NCBI RefSeq assembly: GCF_934476685.1
Contig: NZ_CAKSNX010000013.1
Coordinates: 1 to 42,709 of the forward strand
Length of the DNA stretch: 42,709 nucleotides
Direction: 5' to 3'
Origin: an uncultured Ruminococcus sp.
GTDB lineage: Bacteria; Bacillota; Clostridia; Oscillospirales; Ruminococcaceae
The notes under the pieces: generated by a model
Told to the model about the DNA's origin: nothing
The model's input: the letters and a program-made list of their open reading frames with translations, nothing else
Database searches by the model: none
Position numbers and translations under genes: made by a program
Part shown: positions 7,739-16,268 of the stretch, in pieces
Layout of the letters: each line of letters begins with the position of its first letter
Numbering within the stretch: the first letter of the stretch is position 1

Positions 7739-8149
7739 TAATTATTTGACTTTCATCTTCTTATTTGTCGGACATATTTCGTGCGTGTGACAACTGCCGC
7801 AAAAATTGCACATACAGCCGTACTGACCGTGGGGGTACCCCGCAAATTCCCATTTATCGAGCAGTTTAACACACAAAAGGAGCAACCGCCAAGGCTGCTC
7901 CTTTTTTCATACCTAGAGCCAAACTGCTCTTTTTTATGCCACAAAACAAGGAAATGATGTAAATGACATAATAACTAAAGACTAAAAACACAATTAAATA
8001 ACAACTAAGGTCGTTTTGCCAACAGCAGATAAATAAATCTGATGCTTGCAAAGCGACTTTTCTGCTGTTGGTTCTAACGGCAGAATAGGAGCAAATTGAA
8101 AGCAAAGCTTTCAATTATGAGTTTTGCGCTTTGCACAAAACATCGATAT
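7739..8149. other. Gene-free stretch with terminator and long inverted repeats
   Basis: No gene is visible. The stretch holds a terminator (7875-7908), a 10-bp inverted repeat CCAACAGCAG (8019-8028) / CTGCTGTTGG (8062-8071), and a second perfect 10-bp inverted repeat AATTGAAAGC (8094-8103) / GCTTTCAATT (8107-8116). The two repeats form the leader of the adenine methylase gene. Confidence 0.5.
7875..7908 (+). terminator. Intrinsic terminator
   Basis: AAAGGAGCA (7876-7884) pairs with TGCTCCTTT (7896-7904) and is followed by T. It is about 140 bases past the acetyltransferase. Confidence 0.75.
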
Positions 8150-8968
8150 ATGAACAGTTTTATGTCTTGGGTAGGTGGGAAGAAAAATCTTCGTGATGAA
8201 GTGCTTGCAAGATTTCCGCCTTACTATGAAAGGTATATCGAGGTGTTCGGCGGTGCAGGCTGGGTGTTGTTTCATAAGCCGCCGGGTATGGATTTCGAGG
8301 TGTACAATGACTTCAATTCAAACCTTGCGAACCTGTACAGATGCGTCAGAGATAAACCGAACAGACTCAAATACAAGCTTAGGTATGTGCTTGATTCAAG
8401 AGAAGATTTTGAATACTTAGCTATACTTCACAAACGTGGTATTTTTCCTAGACTTTATGATGTTGACCGAGCCGCAAAATTTTATCAGCTCATAAGGTAC
8501 AGCTACGCTTCGGGACTTGACAGCTTTGTAAGTCAGCCACATTCAATGTGGTCTGATTTTCCGATGATAGATCTTGCGGCAAGGCGTTTGCAGAAGGTCG
8601 TTATCGAAAACAAAGATTTTGAAAAGCTGATTAAGCAGTACGATAGACCCGTCAGCTTTTTCTACTGCGATCCGCCCTACTTTGCTACAGAAAGCTACTA
8701 CAAGGACGTAGGGTTTACTGCAAAAGATCATATCAGACTGCGTGATACACTTTTAGAGATCAAAGGCAAGTTCTTGGTTTCATACAATGACTGTCCGGAG
8801 ATAAGGGAGATATGGGACAAGCCTAATATCCACATCGAGGAGATAAGCAGACTTAACAACTTAGCACAGCGTTATGACGCAGGCTGTCAGTACGGCGAAC
8901 TGCTTATCTCAAATTATGACACAAGCGAACGTGCGAAAGCTATCAAACAGCTTTCGCTTTTTGATTAG
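8150..8968 (+). CDS. DNA adenine methylase (D12 class)
   Basis: The protein transfers a methyl group from S-adenosylmethionine to the N6 of adenine in DNA. From the ATG at 8150 it has 272 residues and begins MNSFMSWVGGKKNLRDEV, the usual N-terminus for this subgroup. Motif I is EVFGGAGWVLF and the catalytic motif IV is FFYCDPPYF. A TTG at 8096 with AGGAG four bases upstream would add 18 residues and cannot be excluded, but it lies inside a perfect inverted repeat. No restriction enzyme gene is adjacent, so this is probably an orphan methylase of the integrative element. A small gene follows after nine bases. Confidence 0.88.
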   Translation: MNSFMSWVGGKKNLRDEVLARFPPYYERYIEVFGGAGWVLFHKPPGMDFEVYNDFNSNLANLYRCVRDKPNRLKYKLRYVLDSREDFEYLAILHKRGIFPRLYDVDRAAKFYQLIRYSYASGLDSFVSQPHSMWSDFPMIDLAARRLQKVVIENKDFEKLIKQYDRPVSFFYCDPPYFATESYYKDVGFTAKDHIRLRDTLLEIKGKFLVSYNDCPEIREIWDKPNIHIEEISRLNNLAQRYDAGCQYGELLISNYDTSERAKAIKQLSLFD

Positions 8969-8977
8969 GAGGTTTTT

Positions 8978-9193
8978 ATGAAGAAGATAATATTGGCACA
9001 GGTTTTAACGGCAAAAGGCAAAACAGAATTTTCAGGGCTTTATGACAGGCACGGAAATGCTGTAACGGTAGAGGCCGAACGTGACAGCAGCGGTGTTTCA
9101 CTCATCGTATGGCAAAACGAACAGAAAAAGCAGCACTTTGACTGTGGGATATCCGAAGAGGAGATACAGCGTACCTGTACTATTTGGGGTTGA
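8978..9193 (+). CDS. Small hypothetical protein downstream of the methylase
   Basis: The 71-residue protein starts nine bases after the methylase stop, with a TAGGAGG ribosome site, so the two genes form an operon. I do not recognise the family. The sequence suggests a compact beta-rich fold (KKIILAQVLTAKGK, then SGLYDRHGNAVTVEAERDSS, then VSLIVWQNE). There is no membrane segment or signal peptide. The position suggests an accessory of the integrative element. Confidence 0.6.
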   Translation: MKKIILAQVLTAKGKTEFSGLYDRHGNAVTVEAERDSSGVSLIVWQNEQKKQHFDCGISEEEIQRTCTIWG

Positions 9194-9266
9194 CAATACA
9201 CAATTGTTAAAAGTGCATATTTGTAAGGACATTATTTTGTTAAAAAGTAAAAAATGCTGATTTTGG

Positions 9267-9295
9267 TTGAAATCGGTAAGGTAATGATGTATAAT
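9267..9295 (+). promoter_or_regulatory. Promoter of the DUF3592 gene
   Basis: TTGAAA (9267-9272) and TATAAT (9290-9295) have an ideal 17-base spacer. The promoter lies inside the longer frame that opens at 9254, which shows that the real gene starts later, at the GTG at 9335. Confidence 0.85.
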
Positions 9296-9334
9296 AAATG
9301 TAATATATGTTACTTTAACGGGAGGATAAATGCA

Positions 9335-9760
9335 GTGAATAACAAATCAAATGCTAAGTTGTACATAACGATTGGAATAATATTAATGCTTGTTGTGGGA
9401 TTTATCGCTTATGGCAACGTAACCAAGATACAAAACTATAAAGAAAATGGAAAAGATGTTGAATGCACAGTTACGTCTGTGATTCGTGGAAGGAAAGGGA
9501 AACAAACAGTCGAAGCGGTTTATGTCAATGAATCAGGTGTTCAGATAACTGCCAAGGCCATAAGAAACCAGTCTACATATGTTGGTGAAGAATTTACCGG
9601 ACGTGTCGTTCCCGAAAAGCCCGAAGAAATTTACTGTATGCCGTCGGAATTTACACAGAAAATAGTCTATTGCGTTTTCGGAGCATTTGGTTTAGTAGGT
9701 TTTGTACTTATCATTTGCGGAATCGTAAGTGCGATCAGAAATAACAGTAAATGTTATTAG
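9335..9760 (+). CDS. DUF3592-like membrane protein
   Basis: The 141-residue protein has an N-terminal membrane helix (about residues 9-26), a soluble beta-rich domain with VECTVTSVIRGRKGKQTVEAVYVNE, and a second helix near the C-terminus (about 110-135). This is the arrangement of DUF3592 proteins, whose role is unknown. The GTG start is chosen because GGAGG lies at 9321-9325 and the promoter lies just upstream. A strong terminator follows, so the gene is monocistronic. Confidence 0.75.
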   Translation: MNNKSNAKLYITIGIILMLVVGFIAYGNVTKIQNYKENGKDVECTVTSVIRGRKGKQTVEAVYVNESGVQITAKAIRNQSTYVGEEFTGRVVPEKPEEIYCMPSEFTQKIVYCVFGAFGLVGFVLIICGIVSAIRNNSKCY

Positions 9761-10092
9761 TGATAATTGGATAGTTAGCTTTTCATATAGACCTTTTTGT
9801 TTTAAAAGCAGAAGGGTCTATTTTTTATGCCTGTTTTTAAGCTAAAATGGTTATGTATAGCAAAATGTTCATGGCTTAGTATTGGTTTAAGAAATTCAAG
9901 ACTAATATATCATTCTGCAAAACTGCTCGCTGACAATAATTATAGTAAATCACAAAATTTTAATTTTTTACCTCAGAAATCGTTTTATTACGCTGGCAGC
10001 GTAACAAATTCTGTGAAGTTTGTGATATAATTACGTTGTGAAAGAAATAGTGCAGAAAATGCACTAAATATGAAGATGTGGAGGAATATGTT
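9761..10092. other. Intergenic stretch before the WG-repeat gene
   Basis: It holds the terminator at 9787-9826, a small palindrome TTACGCT-GGC-AGCGTAA (9988-10004), and a TATAAT (10026-10031) that may be the -10 box of the next gene but has no good -35 box. The 67-codon frame at 9827-10030 begins inside the terminator's T-run, has no ribosome site and reads as noise. Confidence 0.5.
9787..9826 (+). terminator. Intrinsic terminator
   Basis: ATAGACC (9787-9793) pairs with GGTCTAT (9815-9821) and is extended by TTTTTG against CAGAAG with mismatches, then a run of T. Confidence 0.75.
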
Positions 10093-12210
10093 ATGGCTTT
10101 TTGTAAAAGATGTGGGAAGAAGATCGACGATGACGCTTCTTTTTGTAATTATTGCGGAACTCGTGTAACAGCTGTTGCGGACACTGAAAATATACCAGTC
10201 AGTACCCCCGTCAGCACACCTGTTGCCACACCGGTCAGTACCCCCGTAAGCACACCTGCTGCCACACCAGTCAGTACACCTGTAAGCACACCTAGTACAC
10301 CAGTTATACAGGAAGAACCTGCTGTACAGCCAAATGAATCGCTGAAGGAGGAACTGAACAAACCGATCGTAAATGAGGCAGCTGTAAGCGAGGCTGTCGT
10401 TAAGAAGAAAAGATCAAAAGTTCCGTTGATAATTGTTTTGATAATTATTATTTTGGCGGCGCTGTTTGCGGTATTTTGGTTTATATTAAAGCCGATACTG
10501 TTCAAAGAAGATGATGTTATACCGCATAACCTTTTCAATGACGGGCTGTTGAGCGCAGTGTCTAAAGAAAATGGCAAATGGGGTTATATTAATGAAAAAG
10601 GAAAATTTGTCATTAAAACCCAATTTGACGCAGTGAATGAATTTTCTGACGGATATGCCTCGGTGTCTGTCGGCGGACAATGGGGAGTTATTGATAAAAC
10701 AGGTACTTACACAGTATCGCCTCAGTATGAATATATATCAGCATTTTCTCAGGGCGTAGCCGTTGTAGTTGATTTTGATACAGATGATGATGGTAAAGAC
10801 CAATATGGTCTGATAGATACGAACGGAGATCTTCTTATGCCGATAACATATGATGAAATAGGTTCTGACCCATATGATGGTTTAGGATTAAGCAGTGCTG
10901 ATGAACTCTTTGTTGTAAAGTCCGGGGAAAAATATGGCTATGCAAATATAAAAGGTGAGATAGTAATAAATCCATCATATGACGCTGCTAGTCCGTTCTA
11001 TGAAGGCTATGCATCTGTATGCCGTAATGAAAAATATGGATTTATTGATAAGAAAGGCAATGAAGTTATCAAGTGTCAGTATGATGGTACAAGTAATTTT
11101 TCAGAAAATTTATGTGTAGTTAATGTGGGCGGAAAATATGGTATGATAAATACTAAAGGAAAATATGTAATCAATCCTAAATATAGTTATCTTACAAGCT
11201 TTAGCGATGGTTATGCAACATTTGAAAAGGGGGATAAAAGAGGATATATTAATGAAAAGGGTAAGGAGGTTATCAAGGCACAGTATTCAGCTGCTTTTAA
11301 CTTTAACAACGGTCTTGCGATAGTTCGTGCGTCAGGAAAATATGGAATCATTGATAATAAGGGTAATTATATTGTTTCGCCACAATATGACGAACTAAGG
11401 CGTTTAAATAATAATCTTTATTCATTTTCACTTGATGATTTTTGGGGCTTAATTGATGGAAAAGGGAATGAATTGTTCTCACCAACATATGATGAAATAC
11501 CATATGCTGGTGAGAATGATAAGAAATATGCTTTTGAATATGACGGAAAACTTGGTTATCTCTCTGAGGATGGAAGTGTTAGTATTAGTAACAAATTCAT
11601 GATACCTCGCTGCTATGGAAAACGTGCTGTTATCTATGATCAGGATAGTTACAGTGGTGTTAGCGACAGATTTTATGACGATGGCTATGCAATCGTATAT
11701 ACAGATGATAGAAAAATGGCTGTTATAGATTCGTCAGGAAATATACTAAACAATAAAGAATACTATGGATTAGGAGGCTGCATTACTAATTATTGTGAAT
11801 ATGATGGTTGTCTTAATGTATTATCAAAATCGGATGAAAATTGTAGTCAAGCTCATGCTGAATCAATTAACACTAATTTAAAAACTTCTATAGAAGGTGC
11901 ATTAAACTTGGGCTTAATTTCTGAGGACATACCTAGCAAGCATTTAATTATAAGAAAGATTAACTGCTCAGATACCAGTTCATCTGATGGCATTACTACA
12001 AGTGTAATATTGGGATGTTCTTCATACAAAACCAAAGGATATGCTGTAGTTTGGTATTTCACCGATACAGGAGAATGTACTGTATTCTGGGGACATGATG
12101 AAAAAAATGATTTAAATGTTGGTGCATATTCATCAGTTTCTGGTTCATTGCAAAATGATGCTAAAGGAATGTCGCTTGATGACATTTACAATATTATTAT
12201 AACGAACTAA
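10093..12210 (+). CDS. Zinc-ribbon, membrane-anchored WG-repeat protein
   Basis: The 705-residue protein has four visible parts. Residues 1-25 are a zinc ribbon (FCKRCGKKIDDDASFCNYCG). Residues about 37-71 are a low-complexity Ser/Ala-Thr-Pro-Val repeat. A membrane helix spans about 110-135. About ten WG-type beta repeats follow (WGYINEKGKFVI, WGVIDKTG, YGFIDKKGNEVI and others), and then a C-terminal domain of about 180 residues that I do not recognise. With the zinc ribbon inside, the repeats would lie outside the cell. WG repeats are thought to bind ligands, but no function is established. The ATG at 10093 has GGAGG at 10079-10083; the GTG at 10078 lies on that site and is rejected. Confidence 0.87.
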   Translation: MAFCKRCGKKIDDDASFCNYCGTRVTAVADTENIPVSTPVSTPVATPVSTPVSTPAATPVSTPVSTPSTPVIQEEPAVQPNESLKEELNKPIVNEAAVSEAVVKKKRSKVPLIIVLIIIILAALFAVFWFILKPILFKEDDVIPHNLFNDGLLSAVSKENGKWGYINEKGKFVIKTQFDAVNEFSDGYASVSVGGQWGVIDKTGTYTVSPQYEYISAFSQGVAVVVDFDTDDDGKDQYGLIDTNGDLLMPITYDEIGSDPYDGLGLSSADELFVVKSGEKYGYANIKGEIVINPSYDAASPFYEGYASVCRNEKYGFIDKKGNEVIKCQYDGTSNFSENLCVVNVGGKYGMINTKGKYVINPKYSYLTSFSDGYATFEKGDKRGYINEKGKEVIKAQYSAAFNFNNGLAIVRASGKYGIIDNKGNYIVSPQYDELRRLNNNLYSFSLDDFWGLIDGKGNELFSPTYDEIPYAGENDKKYAFEYDGKLGYLSEDGSVSISNKFMIPRCYGKRAVIYDQDSYSGVSDRFYDDGYAIVYTDDRKMAVIDSSGNILNNKEYYGLGGCITNYCEYDGCLNVLSKSDENCSQAHAESINTNLKTSIEGALNLGLISEDIPSKHLIIRKINCSDTSSSDGITTSVILGCSSYKTKGYAVVWYFTDTGECTVFWGHDEKNDLNVGAYSSVSGSLQNDAKGMSLDDIYNIIITN
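10201..10305 (+). repeat. In-frame 12-bp tandem repeat
   Basis: Twelve-base units such as AGTACCCCCGTC and AGCACACCTGTT recur almost nine times. They are grouped in threes, giving a 36-base higher order, and encode STPV/ATPV tetrapeptides of a linker. Confidence 0.85.
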
Positions 12211-12228
12211 GGATATTGAATATACAAG

Positions 12229-12260
12229 AACCCTGCATGGATTTGCAGGGTTCGTTTTTT
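12229..12260 (+). terminator. Intrinsic terminator of the WG-repeat gene
   Basis: AACCCTGCA (12229-12237) pairs perfectly with TGCAGGGTT (12244-12252), followed by CG and six T. It lies between convergent genes. Confidence 0.85.
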
Positions 12261-12314
12261 ATCTGCTCACGCTGTTTGCTCTTGTAGTTTTGGATAACGA
12301 TTTTCAGAATATTA

Positions 12315-13385
12315 TCAATACAGCGCCGCTTTTCTAAGATGTCTGAATATTGCGGTCAAGGATATGCCTGTTATAACAAGTACGATAGCCATGGCTATGC
12401 CTATGCTTGAATAGGAGGTTATTTCTACTCCCATGCTTCTGAAAACGTATTTTGAGATGACCATTGTGAATGGTACCGAAACGAGTATAGACAGACTTAA
12501 TCTGAAAATGTAAAGAATGATTATGTCCTTACGTCTTGCGCCGATGCACATTTGACTACAGTAATTCTTTTCATTTTTTTTGTATGTAAGATAATTGTTT
12601 GCTAATATGCCGATTATTGAAATTATCGCTACCCATACTCCTATTATCAGAATTCCCGATACGGTCCGGAATTCTTGTTTTAATGATGATTTCCAGTCAA
12701 AAACACTGCTTTCATCAACATAATCAAATTTATCAAGTTTAGCTGAAATCGCCTCTGTCTGTTCAAGGCTGTCTGACGAGGTCTTTATAAAAAGGCAAGA
12801 ATTTATTTTCTGGCTCATTGAATTTGCGATAATATCATCTTTATCGTATGCTAAAATATATGCAGAACCTGTGGCTGTGTCGCTCATATAGTAAATATTA
12901 TTGTTAGTCAGATGACCGCAGATATAATAATCTGTTCCGTCTATATTATATGTCTTTCCCGTGCTGTAAACTGATGCCATTGCCGGTGAGGTCAGGCATG
13001 GTATTGCTCCTCCGTAGTCCTTATCCGTATCAACATATCCCTCTGTGCAGAATGGTTTTGCTATATCAAATGCACTTTCTGAGGCAGAATTTATAAACAA
13101 TCCGCCCTCTGATTCGCAGTAATAAAAATCCACACTGAACTGATCTTCTGCGTCAGCGGCAGATGTAAGGCTGTCTGTTTGCTCTTTGCTCAGTTCGTCT
13201 GCATATACCTTTATTGAGTTGTTATTGTAATTCTTCTGAAAGAACATAGTGCTGTTTATAAAACTTTCCGTCAGTACAAAGCATAGCTGATAGCAGATCA
13301 TAGAAAAGATCAGTTCCATTATTAAAAGCAAAGTCGAAAATTTGTTGCTTTTCAGTTCAAGAATAATTCTCCATATCAGTTTCAT
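12315..13385 (-). CDS. ABC transporter permease (FtsX/MacB type)
   Basis: The 356-residue membrane protein has one N-terminal helix (about 17-42), a large extracytoplasmic domain and three C-terminal helices (VSGILIIGVWVAIISIIG, then IIILYIFRLSLSILVSV, then IGIAMAIVLVITGISL). This is the four-helix layout of MacB/FtsX-type mechanotransmission ABC systems. The gene overlaps the ATPase gene upstream by four bases (ATGA), so it is the last gene of the leftward exporter operon. Sequence identity to the other permease of the operon is low, so the complex is probably a heterodimer. The substrate is unknown. Confidence 0.85.
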   Translation of the reverse strand: MKLIWRIILELKSNKFSTLLLIMELIFSMICYQLCFVLTESFINSTMFFQKNYNNNSIKVYADELSKEQTDSLTSAADAEDQFSVDFYYCESEGGLFINSASESAFDIAKPFCTEGYVDTDKDYGGAIPCLTSPAMASVYSTGKTYNIDGTDYYICGHLTNNNIYYMSDTATGSAYILAYDKDDIIANSMSQKINSCLFIKTSSDSLEQTEAISAKLDKFDYVDESSVFDWKSSLKQEFRTVSGILIIGVWVAIISIIGILANNYLTYKKNEKNYCSQMCIGARRKDIIILYIFRLSLSILVSVPFTMVISKYVFRSMGVEITSYSSIGIAMAIVLVITGISLTAIFRHLRKAALY

Positions 13386-14062
13386 GATTCATTCTCCGTT
13401 AGTACTCCGTCCGAAATGTAGAGTGTGCGGTCGCACATATCGGCAATACGTTTGTCGTGTGTGACAATGATAACTGTACGCTTTTTTGATTTGCTAAGGC
13501 TTGTGAAAACACTCATTATTTCATCAGCTGTATGTCTGTCGAGCGCCGCAGTAGGTTCGTCTGCAAGGATCAAAGACGGATCATTAACTATGGCTCTTGC
13601 AATAGCCGTTCTTTGTTTCTGACCTCCTGAAAGGCGGCTGACTCTTTTTTTCTCAAGATCAGCAATACCGAGAGGGGAGAGGGTATTCCTTGCCCTTGTT
13701 TTCATTTCCTTATATGATACATACTTTGAAAACGCAAGGGGGAACATTACGTTTTCAAGCACGGTTTTATCTTCAATAAGACCATAGTCCTGCAAAACGA
13801 ACCCGATCTTTTCATTGCGAAGTCTGTTCAGTTTGTCCATGTATGCTTTTGATATATTTTCGCCGTCAAGCTCATATTCGCCTGAGCTTGCTCTGTCAAG
13901 GCAGCCTATTATATGTAAAAGAGTAGATTTGCCGCTGCCTGATACACCCATAACGGCAAGCATTTCGCCGTCATTTACAGTCAGATCTACATTTTTCAGA
14001 GCGTGAACAGCGTCGGCTGAACCCTCATTATATGTTTTGGATATATTTTTTAAAACGATCAT
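13382..14062 (-). CDS. ABC transporter ATP-binding protein (LolD/MacB type)
   Basis: The 226-residue ATPase has all nucleotide-binding motifs: Walker A GVSGSGKSTLLH (Lys45), Q-loop VLQDYGLIEDKTV, signature LSGGQKQRTAIARA, Walker B LILADEPTAALD and the H-loop VTHD. It powers the two flanking permeases. The order permease, ATPase, permease, with a 4-base overlap downstream and 16 bases upstream, shows a dedicated heterodimeric transporter. Similar ATPases serve peptide export, antimicrobial-peptide resistance and envelope maintenance, and the sequence alone does not decide among these. Confidence 0.92.
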   Translation of the reverse strand: MIVLKNISKTYNEGSADAVHALKNVDLTVNDGEMLAVMGVSGSGKSTLLHIIGCLDRASSGEYELDGENISKAYMDKLNRLRNEKIGFVLQDYGLIEDKTVLENVMFPLAFSKYVSYKEMKTRARNTLSPLGIADLEKKRVSRLSGGQKQRTAIARAIVNDPSLILADEPTAALDRHTADEIMSVFTSLSKSKKRTVIIVTHDKRIADMCDRTLYISDGVLTENES

Positions 14063-14078
14063 TTTTTCTCCTTTTATA

Positions 14079-15362
14079 TCATTTAGCTATCGGTGATCTT
14101 TTTACGGTGATGATTGCCATTGGTATTGCTGCAATAAGGTTAACGGAAAATAAAGCTAATGCAGCTGAAACTGCGCAGCGTGTTCTCCATTCATAAACGC
14201 TGTTGATAAGATGATAAAGCTTGAATGCAGGCGGACAAAGCAATAAACCAAGTATAAGAGAAACAAGCGTAACTATTAAAATAAGTGTTACTATCATTGC
14301 GATAATGATCCTGTCCTTTGCACCGTATACTCTGAATATTTTTAAAGCAGGGTACATTTTAGTGCAAAGATACCACATTACAAGTATAATATTCGTAATG
14401 CAGAACACACCAAATATGGTGCATTCAAGATATGTGGTTCTCATATAGCTTGTAAGCTGCCGCTGAAGTTCTGAATCGTAGTTCAGTGTGATAAGGCTTT
14501 TGTCTAATCCTGTTACTTCGGAAAGTGTATCGAGCTGTTTGTTTGTGAGCGGTTTTTCAAAGGTTATTCTGTCCATTACAGTATAGCAATCATAACCTTC
14601 AATGCATTCAAAAGTATATTCTGCTCTAAGTGGAATATTTCGCTGACCTTGAAAGTTCTGCATACATTCATCGGCAAACCAGAATGGTATCAATGAATAT
14701 TCACAAGTACTGATATCATCTGTATGCAGCAGACCAATTATCTCAAAATCATAACCGCCGGATGTAAGGACATCACCGACGCTGAAACCTGTTTCGTCAG
14801 ATACGACCAGAACTTTATTGTGATTCAGAAGATCTTCTTCGGTATAATCTCTGCCTGCAACGATATCATATTTAAAACTGCTTTGATTCATGATCTGCGC
14901 ATATTTGCTCTGTGTTGAATCAAATGCAAGCGGTCCTGAAAGTAAGTAAGTACCGAAATCTGTGAATTCCGGAAAGGCAGTACCGTTCAATTTAAAACAA
15001 TACATATGAGTTAGACAACTCCATTCCAAATCATTATTCAGAAATGAATATGGCATAGGAAGACCTGATTCAATGTATTTATCCATAAGCTGATGGTCAC
15101 ACTTTAAGGCACAATCGGGATATTTCTCGTCAAAATCTTCTACGACCATTTCATCTATATCTGTTATTGTGTATAGCATATATGTGCTGTTATACCACTT
15201 CTCCAGAAAAAGATCTTCGATATTTTCAGTAGTATTTTTTGTGGCAATAAAAAACATAGCCAGAAATGATAGTACCATTGTGACAACTATGGTAACGATA
15301 TATTTAAAATATATCGTTACCCAGTCGTGCAGCATACTTTTTATCAAAAATATAAATTTCAA
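14079..15362 (-). CDS. ABC transporter permease with large extracytoplasmic domain
   Basis: The 427-residue protein has a helix at about 18-42 (YIVTIVVTMVLSFLAMFF), an extracytoplasmic domain of about 270 residues, and three C-terminal helices (FGVFCITNIILVMWYLC, IIIAMIVTLILIVTLVSLIL, ALALFSVNLIAAIPMAII). The domain plan is MacB/FtsX-like, but the extracytoplasmic part is longer than in the partner permease. It is the second gene of the operon, 35 bases after the secreted-protein gene, which suggests that the secreted protein is a cargo, partner or ligand of this exporter. Confidence 0.83.
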   Translation of the reverse strand: MKFIFLIKSMLHDWVTIYFKYIVTIVVTMVLSFLAMFFIATKNTTENIEDLFLEKWYNSTYMLYTITDIDEMVVEDFDEKYPDCALKCDHQLMDKYIESGLPMPYSFLNNDLEWSCLTHMYCFKLNGTAFPEFTDFGTYLLSGPLAFDSTQSKYAQIMNQSSFKYDIVAGRDYTEEDLLNHNKVLVVSDETGFSVGDVLTSGGYDFEIIGLLHTDDISTCEYSLIPFWFADECMQNFQGQRNIPLRAEYTFECIEGYDCYTVMDRITFEKPLTNKQLDTLSEVTGLDKSLITLNYDSELQRQLTSYMRTTYLECTIFGVFCITNIILVMWYLCTKMYPALKIFRVYGAKDRIIIAMIVTLILIVTLVSLILGLLLCPPAFKLYHLINSVYEWRTRCAVSAALALFSVNLIAAIPMAIITVKRSPIAK

Positions 15363-15397
15363 TATTTTTTGCCTCCATGACTGTGGATTTAAAATGT

Positions 15398-15955
15398 TTA
15401 GTAATATTTCACATCAAGGCTTGCTGTAATTGCGGTTTTGTTAATTTTTGAGTTTGTTGATGTAGCCTTAAAGCGAACATAAGTGTCTGTGTTTTTGGAT
15501 CCAGAAACGGTAAATCTTTCTGATGCTTTTTTTGGCAAAGGCACAACTTGCTTATATGATGAATTTTTAAATGAAAGCTTTTTGAATACTTTATATTTTA
15601 CTTGCCCCTGATGTACCAAATCGTATTCAACGGTAATAGTTCCGCTGCCTGAGTTCGCAGGGATAGTAATGGTGAAATACGGAGTAGCTTTAGCATTTTT
15701 GTATTTAAGATTATAAATGTAGTGTGCTGAATCCACATATTTTCCTGTGTTCGGGTACAGTTTTGTGCGTGGTGTGAAAGTATTGGTAAATGATGAAGCC
15801 TTTGCTGAAACTGAATAAGGCATTGCCATTACATTTGCATTCACATTAGCATTCGCAGTATAGTTAAGGCTTTCTGCACTTGCATTTACGCACAAAGTTG
15901 CTGCCATTAAAGCTGCCAGTCCCATAGATGTGATTTTCTTAAAAGTATTTTTCAT
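15398..15955 (-). CDS. Secreted protein of unknown function, first gene of the ABC operon
   Basis: The 185-residue protein has a clear Sec signal peptide: MKNTFKKITSMGLAALMAA with cleavage expected after ASA at residues 25-27. The mature part has no cysteine, is rich in Ser, Thr, Lys and Tyr, and is beta-rich (YFTITIPANSGSGTITVEYD, VKYKVFKKLSF, TYVRFKATS). I do not recognise the family. There is no lipobox or cell-wall sorting signal, so it is probably released or loosely held at the surface. It is driven by a consensus promoter and leads an operon with a two-permease exporter. Roles as exporter partner, adhesin-like protein or stress-induced envelope protein are all possible. Confidence 0.75.
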   Translation of the reverse strand: MKNTFKKITSMGLAALMAATLCVNASAESLNYTANANVNANVMAMPYSVSAKASSFTNTFTPRTKLYPNTGKYVDSAHYIYNLKYKNAKATPYFTITIPANSGSGTITVEYDLVHQGQVKYKVFKKLSFKNSSYKQVVPLPKKASERFTVSGSKNTDTYVRFKATSTNSKINKTAITASLDVKYY

Positions 15956-15972
15956 AGTAAATTTCCTTTCTG

Positions 15973-16001
15973 ATTATAACATTTAATCAAATAATTGTCA
16001 A
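15973..16001 (-). promoter_or_regulatory. Promoter of the secreted protein-ABC exporter operon
   Basis: On the reverse strand TTGACA (16001-15996) and TATAAT (15978-15973) have a 17-base spacer, a perfect sigma-A consensus, 18 bases before the start codon. No LytTR repeat pair like that at 19768 lies upstream of it. Confidence 0.88.
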
Positions 16002-16186
16002 TGTTTGATTATTGATTTTGTACCGTTCTGTTGCCGTGGAGTTTTTCTATTTATCATATCACCTTACCTTTCTGTTTAAGTTGTTTACCAGCATGAAACA
16101 ATCTTGCTTTATTCAGCGACAGTTTCATACTTTAGGTTGCTGAAAATCTCAGCAATGGTATTTTTTGTTCGTTTTCACCTTCTTTC

Positions 16187-16226
16187 ATAAAAAAATAAGT
16201 GCAAGAGATTTTCCCTTACACTTATT
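16187..16226 (-). terminator. Terminator of the sigma/anti-sigma operon
   Basis: AATAAGTG (16194-16201) pairs with CACTTATT (16219-16226). On the reverse strand the stem is followed by a run of T. Confidence 0.75.
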
Positions 16227-16268
16227 AAGACAAAACTGAATGTCGGTTTGTGATATATTTTATATGAT

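Larger units (their letters stand above)
15956..16268. other. Intergenic stretch between the exporter operon and the sigma operon
   Basis: No gene is visible. It contains the promoter of the secreted-protein operon (15973-16001), a hairpin TTGCTGA (16137-16143) / TCAGCAA (16149-16155), and the terminator of the anti-sigma gene (16187-16226). Confidence 0.5.

Noticed and set aside
9988..10004. Palindrome TTACGCT-GGC-AGCGTAA
   Set aside because: A single short palindrome with no T-run, no second copy and no clear promoter nearby; too little for an operator call.
9827..10030. 67-codon forward frame before the WG-repeat gene
   Set aside because: Its ATG is within the T-run of the preceding terminator, there is no ribosome site, and composition is not protein-like.
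10149..10577. 142-codon reverse frame over the WG-repeat gene with GVLTGVLTG repeats
   Set aside because: It is the antisense reading of the 12-base tandem repeat of a well-supported gene.
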